Shown here: piece after piece, positions 25,604-34,023 of the stretch | Numbering within the stretch: position 1 is the first letter of the stretch | Layout of the letters: the number at the start of each line of letters is the position of its first letter | Notes under the pieces: model-generated | Seen by the model: the letters and a program-made list of their open reading frames with translations, nothing else | Databases searched by the model: none | What the model was told of the DNA's origin: nothing | Translations under genes and position numbers: made by a program | From: Patescibacteria group bacterium | GTDB taxonomy: Bacteria; Patescibacteriota; Microgenomatia; UBA1406; GWC2-37-13 | NCBI GenBank assembly: GCA_026004415.1 | Contig: BPJC01000001.1 | Coordinates: 124,001-188,000, forward strand | DNA: 64,000 nt | Direction: 5' to 3'

Positions 25604-27766
25604 ATGGATAAAAAATTTAAACCAAAGGATTGGGAAGACAAAATAATAAAACTTTGGGAAGAAAAAAAATATTTTCAAGCAAAGGTTAATAAAGATAAAG
25701 AGCCTTTTGTAATAATTCTTCCGCCACCTAATGCCAATGGCAGTCTGCATGTAGGGCATGCAATGTATGTTTACGAAGATATCTTAATCCGTTATAACAA
25801 GTTTAATGGTAGAGAGGTTCTTTGGTTGCCAGGAGAGGATCATGCGGGATTTGAAACCTGGTATGTTTTTGAAAAAGAGTTAAAAAAGCAAGGCAAAAGC
25901 AAACTTGATTTTGATAGAGATGTGCTTTACCAGATGGTTTACGATTTTGTAAATGAAAAAAGAGGTATAATGCGCAATCAGTTAAAAAGATTGGGATTTG
26001 CTTTGGACTGGAGCAAATCTAAATTTACTTTAGATGAAGATATTGTTCATATAGTTTATTTGACATTTAAAAAATTATTTGATCAAGGTCTTGTTTATAG
26101 AGGTTTAAGAGTTGTTAATTTTTGTGTCTCGTGTCAGACTTCGTTTTCAGATCTTGAGGTTGAGTATCAGGAGGAAAAAAGCAAACTTTGGACTATTAAG
26201 TATTTGTTGTCAGACAAATCAGGTTATATTGCTGTTGCCACAACGCGACCAGAGACTATGATTGGTGATACAGCTGTTGCTGTAAATCCTGATGATAGCA
26301 GATATAAAAAACTTATAGGCAAAACAGTAAAACTTCCTTTAGTGGGTAGAGAAATACCTATTATTGCAGATTCTGCTGTTGATCCCAATTTTGGCACAGG
26401 CGCTGTTAAGGTTACTCCAGCACATAGCGATGTTGATTGGCAGATAGCTCAAAGACACAAACTGCCTTTGGTTCAGATTATAGATTTTGATGGCAGAGCA
26501 AATGAAAATGCTTTGTCTTACAAAGGACTTAGTGTGTCTGAGTTTAGAACTGCTGTTGTTTCAGATCTTAAAAAAAAAGGTTATTTAATTTCTGAAAAAG
26601 ATTATACTCATAGAGTTGGAAAATGTTATAAATGCAAAACAACGATAGAACCATTAGCTAAAGAGCAATGGTTTGTAAAGATAAAGCCATTAGTTGATAG
26701 AGTGAAACCATTATTGGAAAAAGACAAGGTAAAGATCTATCCAAAGAGATTTAAGACCCAGTTGTTAAACTGGCTTGATAAACTTTATGATTGGAATATT
26801 TCAAGACAGATTGTCTGGGGAATAAGAATACCTGCTTATCAGTGTCAGGTTAAAGGCAATCAAGAATGTCAGCAAAAAGATGGTTGGTTTGTATCAATTG
26901 AAACTCCGAGTCAATGTCCTTACTGTTCTTCTTCAGATTTTAGTCAAGATGAAGATACTTTTGATACTTGGTTTTCTTCTGGTCAATGGCCTTATGCAAC
27001 TTTAATGTCTTTAGCCTCTGAAGGTAAAAACTTGCAATCGTTGGACGAGTATAAAAGGTTGAGTTTTTTTCAATATTTTTATCCAACTACAGTTATGGAA
27101 ACAGGTTTTGATATTTTATCAAGATGGGTCTCCAGAATGCTGATGTTAGGCTTGTTTTCAGTTGGTAAAACGCCTTTTTATAATGTTTTATTGCATGGTT
27201 TGGTTAGGGATCAGTATGGCCAGAAGATGTCAAAGAGCAAGGGAAATGTTATTGATCCTTTGGAATTGGTAGATAAGTATGGCGCCGATGCCTTAAGGGC
27301 GGCTTTAATCTTTAATACTAAAGTTGGCTCTGATGTTAATATGTCAGAGGATAAGGTAGTTGCGATGAGAAATTTTGCCAATAAAGTTTGGAATATTGGT
27401 AGGTTTATCTATCTTGGCTTAAACAATGACAAAGAGGCAGACAGCTTTGAAACAGATTCTTTAGATGATATTGTTGAAAATCTGCACAAAGAGTTTCAAG
27501 ATTTAAAAAAGAAGTATTCTGACAGTTTAAAAAAGTATAATCTGACTATGGCTTTTGATCTGTTGTACGATTTTACTTGGCATAGGCTTGCAGATTATTA
27601 CTTGGAAAAATTAAAAGACGCTGTTTGGCAAGGCGATGAAAAGGTTTTAGCTAGTTTAAAGACAGTCTATTTATCATTATTGCAGATGTTGAATCCTTAT
27701 ATGCCTTTTGTTACAGAGGCGGTTTGTTTAAGTATTGAAAATAGGAGTCTTTATGACATTGACTAA
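25604..27766 (+). CDS. valS: Valine--tRNA ligase, C-terminally short
   Basis: ValS charges tRNA-Val. Class I motifs are present: PPPNANGSLHVGHAM (HIGH) and GQKMSKSKGNVIDP (KMSKS), plus an editing domain with TTRPETMIGDTAVAVNP and a zinc-like cysteine cluster (CYKCKT; CQ...C; CPYC). NFCVSCQTSFSDLEVEY and GEDHAGFETW fit ValS rather than IleS. ATG 25604 gives 720 aa; an in-frame TTG at 25586 would run into the divergent promoter. The protein ends soon after MLNPYMPFVTEAV, so the end of the anticodon-binding region and the C-terminal coiled coil of typical 850-950 aa ValS are absent. Confidence 0.93.
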   Translation: MDKKFKPKDWEDKIIKLWEEKKYFQAKVNKDKEPFVIILPPPNANGSLHVGHAMYVYEDILIRYNKFNGREVLWLPGEDHAGFETWYVFEKELKKQGKSKLDFDRDVLYQMVYDFVNEKRGIMRNQLKRLGFALDWSKSKFTLDEDIVHIVYLTFKKLFDQGLVYRGLRVVNFCVSCQTSFSDLEVEYQEEKSKLWTIKYLLSDKSGYIAVATTRPETMIGDTAVAVNPDDSRYKKLIGKTVKLPLVGREIPIIADSAVDPNFGTGAVKVTPAHSDVDWQIAQRHKLPLVQIIDFDGRANENALSYKGLSVSEFRTAVVSDLKKKGYLISEKDYTHRVGKCYKCKTTIEPLAKEQWFVKIKPLVDRVKPLLEKDKVKIYPKRFKTQLLNWLDKLYDWNISRQIVWGIRIPAYQCQVKGNQECQQKDGWFVSIETPSQCPYCSSSDFSQDEDTFDTWFSSGQWPYATLMSLASEGKNLQSLDEYKRLSFFQYFYPTTVMETGFDILSRWVSRMLMLGLFSVGKTPFYNVLLHGLVRDQYGQKMSKSKGNVIDPLELVDKYGADALRAALIFNTKVGSDVNMSEDKVVAMRNFANKVWNIGRFIYLGLNNDKEADSFETDSLDDIVENLHKEFQDLKKKYSDSLKKYNLTMAFDLLYDFTWHRLADYYLEKLKDAVWQGDEKVLASLKTVYLSLLQMLNPYMPFVTEAVCLSIENRSLYDID

Positions 27767-27826
27767 ATTGCAAAATCTATCATGATGCAGTAAAATAGTA
27801 GAGTTGTAATTTGTTTTAATAAGATT

Positions 27827-27970
27827 ATGAAAAGAACTTATCAGCCTAAAAAACTAAAAAGAGCTAGAAAGTTTGGTTTCAGAGCTAGGCTTAAAACCAA
27901 GTCCGGAAGAGCTGTGTTAAAAAGAAGACAGTTAAAGGGAAGAAAATATCTTGCCGCTCAATTAAATTAA
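27827..27970 (+). CDS. rpmH: 50S ribosomal protein L34
   Basis: A 47-aa protein of the expected L34 length. It starts [19 protein letters not shown], and the conserved arginine/lysine-rich tail [18 protein letters not shown] is present. yidC begins 4 bp after its stop codon. The gene normally found between rpmH and yidC, rnpA (protein of RNase P), is missing here. It is 60 bp after valS. Confidence 0.96.
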   Translation: MKRTYQPKKLKRARKFGFRARLKTKSGRAVLKRRQLKGRKYLAAQLN

Positions 27971-27974
27971 TCAT

Positions 27975-28799
27975 ATGGGTTTGTATGAGTTGCTAAAAAT
28001 TATTTTTGTTTATCCCCTACTTAATTTATTGATTCTTATATATTATGCTTTTTCTGGTTTAGGTATCCCTGGAGCATTAGGTTGGTCGATATTAGTTCTG
28101 ACTTTTCTTTTTAAAATAGCTACCCAACCCTTGTTTATAAAACAAATAAAGCAGGCAAAAGTGATGCAAGAGCTTGCTCCTAAGATAAAAAAACTTCAGA
28201 ATAAATATAAAAACAACCCTGCTCAGTTACAGAAAGAACAGATGAAACTTTATACGCAGGCAGGTGTTAATCCAGCCGGAGGCTGTTTAATTTTATTAAT
28301 ACAGGTACCATTTATATATGCTTTATACAATGCCTTTTTAATATTTTTAAATGTTGAAAACAATGGAGGTTTTCAAAGTCTGCAGAAGATCATTTATTTT
28401 TCGTTTATTAATCTTGACAAAATAGAGACAATGTTTTTGGGTTTTGATCTAACTATATCTCCTTCTGTGGCTCTGTCAAGATTTGGCGGGTCAGCTTGGC
28501 ATTATCTTTTAATACCTTTTATTACTGGATTTTTGCAGTATTATTTTTCCAAGACTTCTTTTGCAAATGTTTCACAGACTTCAGAAAATAAAGAAGAAGT
28601 TGCTAAAAAAAATAAATCTGGTTCAGACTCTGATCCTGCTGAAGACTTTTCTAGAATAATGCAGTTTCAAACAAAGTATTTATTTCCTGTTTTAATAGGT
28701 TGGGTTTCTATGTCTTTTCCTGTTGGTTTAGCTTTATATTGGAATGCCTTTTCCTTTTTTTCAATTCTTCAATCAAGAATGGTCTCTGCTAAATCTTAA
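27975..28799 (+). CDS. yidC: Membrane protein insertase YidC/Oxa1
   Basis: A 274-aa Oxa1/YidC-family insertase without the large periplasmic domain of proteobacterial YidC. It has an N-terminal hydrophobic stretch, the family core GWSILVLTFLFKIATQPLFI with the charged cytoplasmic hairpin QELAPKIKKLQNKYKNNP, and further membrane helices around PFIYALYNAF, YLLIPFITGFLQYYF and GLALYWNAFSFFSI. It inserts membrane proteins alone or with SecYEG. It lies 4 bp after rpmH. The cytoplasmic loop between the later helices is Lys/Glu/Ser-rich. Confidence 0.93.
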   Translation: MGLYELLKIIFVYPLLNLLILIYYAFSGLGIPGALGWSILVLTFLFKIATQPLFIKQIKQAKVMQELAPKIKKLQNKYKNNPAQLQKEQMKLYTQAGVNPAGGCLILLIQVPFIYALYNAFLIFLNVENNGGFQSLQKIIYFSFINLDKIETMFLGFDLTISPSVALSRFGGSAWHYLLIPFITGFLQYYFSKTSFANVSQTSENKEEVAKKNKSGSDSDPAEDFSRIMQFQTKYLFPVLIGWVSMSFPVGLALYWNAFSFFSILQSRMVSAKS

Positions 28800-28828
28800 A
28801 GTCAGACTTTACATCAATAAGGTATAAT
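28797..28828 (+). promoter_or_regulatory. Inverted repeat and -10 box before the 1,208-aa gene
   Basis: TAAAGTCAGACTTTA (28797-28811) is a perfect 7-bp inverted repeat with a one-base centre; it overlaps the yidC stop codon and sits where a -35 box would be for the perfect TATAAT at 28823-28828. The start codon follows the -10 box after 6 nt. The repeat could be an operator; as a hairpin its loop would be too tight unless the inner pairs open. Confidence 0.4.
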
Positions 28829-28834
28829 TTTAAT

Positions 28835-31800
28835 ATGCCAAATACTGAGATATTGCCACAAGAATTCGTTGATAGACTTGCGCAAACCAATTATGCTGAT
28901 TTGTCAAAAATTATTACTGAAATTAAAGTTTCCGGAGTTCCAGAAACTGTAAAAGATGATAAATCCAATGAGCAGTTTGAGAAAGTCTATCAGTATGATG
29001 ATCAACAAGGAACTGCAACTGAGAACAAGAGTTTTACAAATAAGTCTGATGATGAAAAAAAGCAGACCTTAGAGAACATCAACTTTTTATTGTCTCAGAT
29101 ATACACCAACAAAAAAGAAAGAGATCTTTCTGCCTTTTATAAGACAATTATTGTTTTGGTAAGAAACTTAGATAGTAGCACCAAACCTAGTTATGTTTTA
29201 GAAGATATAGTCTTATTTTTAAAAGAGGTGTATGTTTTAAAGCGCAAAAGTAAGCTGAAGTTTTTGATAAGTGCTGATTTAGGCAAAATAAATGAGGACT
29301 TCTTTAATCTATTTAAAAAATCACAGTTTAAAAATTTATCTAAAGACTTTCTTAAAATCTTTTCTCATATTTTTTTGCAAGACATATTGGGAGAGACTCC
29401 TGATTTTACAGGTATGTATTATCTTGACTACTCAGCAAATTATATGAAGGGTTTGCAAAATATGCTTGAGTATTTAAAAAATCTTAAAGATGAGCAAGAT
29501 ATTGATCTGGTATTTTCCAAAGAAGAGTTGGTTGAGATTTTAAAAGAGATTGATTCTAATATAGTTTACAATGAGATACAAAAACTTATTTCAAGGTTTT
29601 CTACAACTTGGGGAGCCAATCATGCTTTAGCTGATGAGTTTTTTCAAAATCTTTTGCGGGAGGCATCCAAAGAGTTTAGTATTAAAAATTTGCTTGAGGG
29701 TCAAAACCCTGTAATTGTTGAGGAAAAAAATCATAACGGACAAGTTATTGGCTATAGATTAGATCGCCGAAAACTGTTTAAGTTAACTACGAAACATATT
29801 TACAGAGCAATAGAGATTATTCATAAAAACGCATCAGAGGTTTTTGAAAAAGCCCCAGAAAGGGCTGTTGTTCAACAGTATATAGGCATACTTTCAGAGT
29901 GGGTGGCAAACCATTTAGGTAGAGTAGCTGAGTTTGTTTTTGATAATGACACTGAAATTAAAAAGTTTTTCAATTATATTTCAGGCGATTATCCAAGAGA
30001 ACTTCTTAATTTAGCTGGAACTTTTCATAATGTTCCGATTTGGGCAAACTCTGATGAGGCTTTAAGACAGATTGTCAGTTTAACAAAGTCAATTCCTGCA
30101 TCAAAACTTAGGTTATTTTATAACGATCTGTTTCCTGTTATGGATAAAGCTAGAAAAATAATACCTCTTTATTTGCGTAGAAAATTGTTTGAGTCTGATT
30201 TTAAACTTCCGGCAGATTTGTTTGTTGGCAAATTTTCAGCAGAAAAACTGTTGTATTCAATGCCTGATACTGAAAATATTAAACAGGAATTAAGAGATGT
30301 TGTAAGAAAACTTGCTGGCGGTGATTACGAGGACTGGGAGATTGAGATGGCAGTGACTTATGGTCTGGCTTATGGAACCATGACCTTACAAGATGAATCT
30401 ATAATAGCCACAGCCAAACCTCGAGATGATGAGAAAGGAGTTAGGACTTTAACAACACAGATTAGATTAGAACATAACCCGGATATTCAGTTTATGCTAT
30501 CTGATTTTGCGCCTTTAGATTATATGGTTGTTCCTACTCATTTTAGAAAAAGAAAATCTCCATTGCTTGGATTGCTGTTTCCTACTGGTATTTCTCCAGA
30601 TACTTATAAGGAAATGTTAAACAAAAAAAGAATTTTATACTCAAAACTTACAAAGAGCAAATTAGGCAGATTTTTTGAAAAAATTTTCAAACCTCTTGGC
30701 AAGATCAAACCTATAGGTTGGTTATACAATAAGTTCTTAAAAGGATTTATTAATTATCTTATAAGGCCAGACCGTAGATGGGAGAGGTTTGCAACATTTA
30801 GAGATCTTTTGAATATGATTGATATACCTGCTGATTATGCTTCAAGAGGCGGTTGGGTTGTTCAGGATCATCTTAAGATGGTTAAAGATATTATAAAAAA
30901 CGATCCTAACAGATACAGCATTTTTTTTGATAATGGCAACTTTATTCCAGACTCAAAATGGACTGCTGAACAATGGGAGGCTTTTTTTGCAATATCTGTT
31001 AAAGAGCTGGGCACTGCTTCTTTATGGTGGTGGTTTTCTGAAAAAGATAATGAAAGAGTAGAACATTCAATTAGATCTATTTTCAGCCTTGATGGTTTCA
31101 AGATCGAAAGATTAGAGAAATACTTGAAAGGAAAAATAGGCAAAAAACATCCATTGGAAGAGCTGTTTAAGGTTAAAAAAGATGGTGTAAATCAGGCTAC
31201 AAGTTTTTTTATGGCTAAAGAGTATGCCAGGTGGGCAGGTAAAGGAAGAATATTTTTTGAGTATCTTCATAGAAATCCAGGAGACTTTGTAATATTGCTA
31301 AATCAAATGGTTCCTCAACTTTTGTCAGATCCAGAAATATTTTATGACAACTCTCAATTGTCAAATCTGTCTTCCCAGAAACGAAATGAGATTCAGGAAA
31401 AAAGAGAAGATCTTATTGCTTTATGGGGCGAGTCAAATTACATTATTCTTAAAAATTTTTATAACTGGATTCAGACTAAATTAGTACCAATTTATGGAGG
31501 AGATACAAAAAAAGCTATAAGCGAGTTTTCCAAAGATATGAATCTTGTTTATGTCAATGCTTTTGAAAGAATAAAAAACTCTAATCCTAGATCTATGCAT
31601 GATATTAGGATTACAAGAGATGATTTCTCTGTTTTAGATGATTCACGCAAAGATAAAGTAATTGATGCAGTTTTTGGCAGAGGAGGTTTGTTTTATGTCA
31701 TACCTCAAGATGAGTTTGCCAATATCTTTGATATTGGAGATGCTAATGGTTTTTTTATTCAAATGGCTTATGAGTGGGAAAAGACTAAGGGTGGCATAAA

Positions 31801-32461
31801 TCCTTTTTCAGCAGATATGGATACCACTAATGTTGTTTCCAAGTTTGGAGAAGCAGGCGAAAATGCATTGACAAGGTTGGTAAATGAACAATATGAAAAA
31901 TATACTAAATTGGTAGAGACATTGAAAGGCTTTGCCGGTGTAATAAAAAAATACGCTGTAGATGGAGATATTTCAAGCGTTTTGGATTTTCACGATAAAG
32001 TCAAAGGCTTTGTTAAATCAGCAATAGATTCAGCAACTGCAAAAAAGATTAATTTTCATCTGGCGGCAATGTTTATAGTCTTTTTTTTAGATAACTCAAA
32101 CTTAAGGAGACCCTTGGGTCTGTTGAACGATTTTCTATTAAAACCAATATTTAGAAGTTTTTCTTTAGGCAATAATGTGTCAATGGCAAATAAAATTATG
32201 GATCAACTAGGAGCTCCAGCTAAAATGAAGTCTATGGATATACTTGATTTGAATAGATATATAGAAGGTTTAGGCATTAGAGGTTTGTTAGATTACTATG
32301 GAGATTATTCTTTAGACAGTCTGCGGGAGATGTTTGATTTGACTTATATGCAAAAAAATGTCCATATGGGAGTGACAATAGCTCAGTTAGGACTTGTTGC
32401 TTATCCTATTGCTTATGGTGTTATGGAGTTTTTTAAACCATTTTTGGGACAGCAGAAATAA
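28835..32461 (+). CDS. Large protein of unknown function (1,208 aa)
   Basis: I do not recognise this protein. It is predominantly helical and charged, with no N-terminal signal peptide and no nucleotide-binding motif. Features: an acidic, polar linker at about residues 45-85; basic hydrophobic patches around residues 575-645 (PLLGLLFPTG, RFFEKIFKPLGKIKPIGWLYNKFLKGF) that could bind membrane; a Trp cluster SLWWWFSEKDNERVEHS; and near the C terminus two hydrophobic stretches (FHLAAMFIVFFLD and VTIAQLGLVAYPIAYGVMEFF). It opens a same-strand run with VirB2-like tailed proteins, so a cytoplasmic or membrane-peripheral partner of that apparatus is a reasonable guess. It has its own -10 box 6 nt ahead. 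Confidence 0.75.
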   Translation: MPNTEILPQEFVDRLAQTNYADLSKIITEIKVSGVPETVKDDKSNEQFEKVYQYDDQQGTATENKSFTNKSDDEKKQTLENINFLLSQIYTNKKERDLSAFYKTIIVLVRNLDSSTKPSYVLEDIVLFLKEVYVLKRKSKLKFLISADLGKINEDFFNLFKKSQFKNLSKDFLKIFSHIFLQDILGETPDFTGMYYLDYSANYMKGLQNMLEYLKNLKDEQDIDLVFSKEELVEILKEIDSNIVYNEIQKLISRFSTTWGANHALADEFFQNLLREASKEFSIKNLLEGQNPVIVEEKNHNGQVIGYRLDRRKLFKLTTKHIYRAIEIIHKNASEVFEKAPERAVVQQYIGILSEWVANHLGRVAEFVFDNDTEIKKFFNYISGDYPRELLNLAGTFHNVPIWANSDEALRQIVSLTKSIPASKLRLFYNDLFPVMDKARKIIPLYLRRKLFESDFKLPADLFVGKFSAEKLLYSMPDTENIKQELRDVVRKLAGGDYEDWEIEMAVTYGLAYGTMTLQDESIIATAKPRDDEKGVRTLTTQIRLEHNPDIQFMLSDFAPLDYMVVPTHFRKRKSPLLGLLFPTGISPDTYKEMLNKKRILYSKLTKSKLGRFFEKIFKPLGKIKPIGWLYNKFLKGFINYLIRPDRRWERFATFRDLLNMIDIPADYASRGGWVVQDHLKMVKDIIKNDPNRYSIFFDNGNFIPDSKWTAEQWEAFFAISVKELGTASLWWWFSEKDNERVEHSIRSIFSLDGFKIERLEKYLKGKIGKKHPLEELFKVKKDGVNQATSFFMAKEYARWAGKGRIFFEYLHRNPGDFVILLNQMVPQLLSDPEIFYDNSQLSNLSSQKRNEIQEKREDLIALWGESNYIILKNFYNWIQTKLVPIYGGDTKKAISEFSKDMNLVYVNAFERIKNSNPRSMHDIRITRDDFSVLDDSRKDKVIDAVFGRGGLFYVIPQDEFANIFDIGDANGFFIQMAYEWEKTKGGINPFSADMDTTNVVSKFGEAGENALTRLVNEQYEKYTKLVETLKGFAGVIKKYAVDGDISSVLDFHDKVKGFVKSAIDSATAKKINFHLAAMFIVFFLDNSNLRRPLGLLNDFLLKPIFRSFSLGNNVSMANKIMDQLGAPAKMKSMDILDLNRYIEGLGIRGLLDYYGDYSLDSLREMFDLTYMQKNVHMGVTIAQLGLVAYPIAYGVMEFFKPFLGQQK

Positions 32462-32462
32462 A

Positions 32463-34004
32463 TTGTTGGTGTTAATCTTAGTTGTTTTTACTTTTTTGTT
32501 TACAGAAACTGGTTTTGGCTATTGAAAACTCAACAATGAACTCAATTTATAAATATGTTGAAGGAAAAAAAGACTCTAATGAAGAGTCAGAAAAAATCTC
32601 AGGCAGTCAGGGATTATATGAGACAAACTTAACTAGTCAGAACTCAACTGAAGATGTCTGCGTTTTTGCTAATATTAAATCTCCGTATGATGAAGATAAA
32701 TATCCTAAGAAATTTTATTATATTAATAAGTACTATGATTTTCAACCTTATGTTATATATTGGAATGATTGTAATAATGAAAAATATTTGTGTTCTTCTT
32801 TTGATTTTGTGTATTTTTTAAATATTTCACAATTGAATCAACCTGAAGGAGTATATTCAGACAAAGATGTGTTTCAACTTACTTTTTCTTTAGGTGAAGA
32901 GATAATATTAGGAGGAAAAATGGTTTGGCCAAAATCAGATGGATCAATTTTAAATGAAAGTCAGCATATTATGGAAGGGATAAGAATTAATGACAAATTA
33001 AAGCTTATTAAGTTTCTAACTTTAATTAGAGGAGTCAACAAGAGGCAAACAGTACATTTTCGCATCTGATACTGACTATTTAGGAAAATAATAATCAAAT
33101 AGCTTATATTAAGCTTAAATGTGGTGAAAAGGGAAGATTGTCTGTTGTCGAGGGTCCATTAATAAAAAGTAAAGATGAAATTGCTCGTGCTCAAGAGAAC
33201 ATGAATTATAAATTTGAAGTAACAAATTATGAAATTTTAGCACCAGATTTAAACTGTGGTAAGGAAGGAATGTCTTGTTGTCCGCCCAAGGAGATTAAAA
33301 GATACTTAGTCGAGAAATTTAGTTTAACTAATACTATTAGAAAAATTCCATTGATAGGACAACCAATAGCTGATCAGATTGAGAAGTCTGTCAATTATCT
33401 CATCAGGGAAACCTCAACTGATAATCAGTCATTGCCATCTAGTCAAATTAGTAAAGAAAATTTTTGTCTGCAGGGTTTTCCTGTCATTTATGAGTATGAT
33501 GATAAAGGTAATAGAGTTGCTAGATACTTAAAACCTCGTGATTTCAATGGAGATTTAATTGATTTGTTGAAAAATAAAGCCTGTACTTGTCTTACATCTT
33601 TTGATGAAACAGATACAGTCTACCTAAAGGATTCTTATACTTATTGCCAGAATTTGGGTACAGATTCTCAATTAGCTAGCATTTGTGCAGAAAATGTTAA
33701 GACTTGCAATAGCAATAATGGTATTTATACTGCACTTGGTTGTATTGATCCAAGCTTAGAGGGAGTATTATCATTAATCTCTACTGTTTTTATGGGACTC
33801 TCAGGTATATTTGCATTGTTTTGTCTTATTTTTTCTGCTTTTTTAATTCAAATCTCTGCTGGAAATGAAAACAAGGTAGCAGAATCAAAAACTAAAATAA
33901 GAAAATGTATTACCGGATTAATTGTTATAATATTTTCAATGTTTGTGTTTGATCAGATTTTTAGACTCATTTTTGGTAGTTCAGTTTTTAATTATCTTAT
34001 TTAA
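32463..34004 (+). pseudogene. Broken secreted protein with a C-terminal VirB2-like membrane hairpin
   Basis: A frame starting TTG 32463 encodes a signal-peptide-like stretch (LVLILVVFTFLFTETGFG) but stops. The mature sequence continues in another frame to a stop near 33067, then RGKQYIFASDTDYLGK in a third, and finally CGEKGRLSVVEGPL in the frame that runs to 34004. So at least three frameshifts separate parts of one protein. The last part ends in ALGCIDPSLEGVLSLIS, a hydrophobic helix, the loop SAGNENKVAESKTKIRKC and a second helix, just like the intact paralogue downstream. The C-terminal 288-aa piece could still be translated but would lack a signal peptide. Confidence 0.75.
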
Positions 34005-34023
34005 TAAAGTGAAAGTTTTAAAA

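Noticed and set aside
28835-32461. VirB4-like ATPase identity for the giant protein
   Set aside because: No Walker A or B motif can be found in it.
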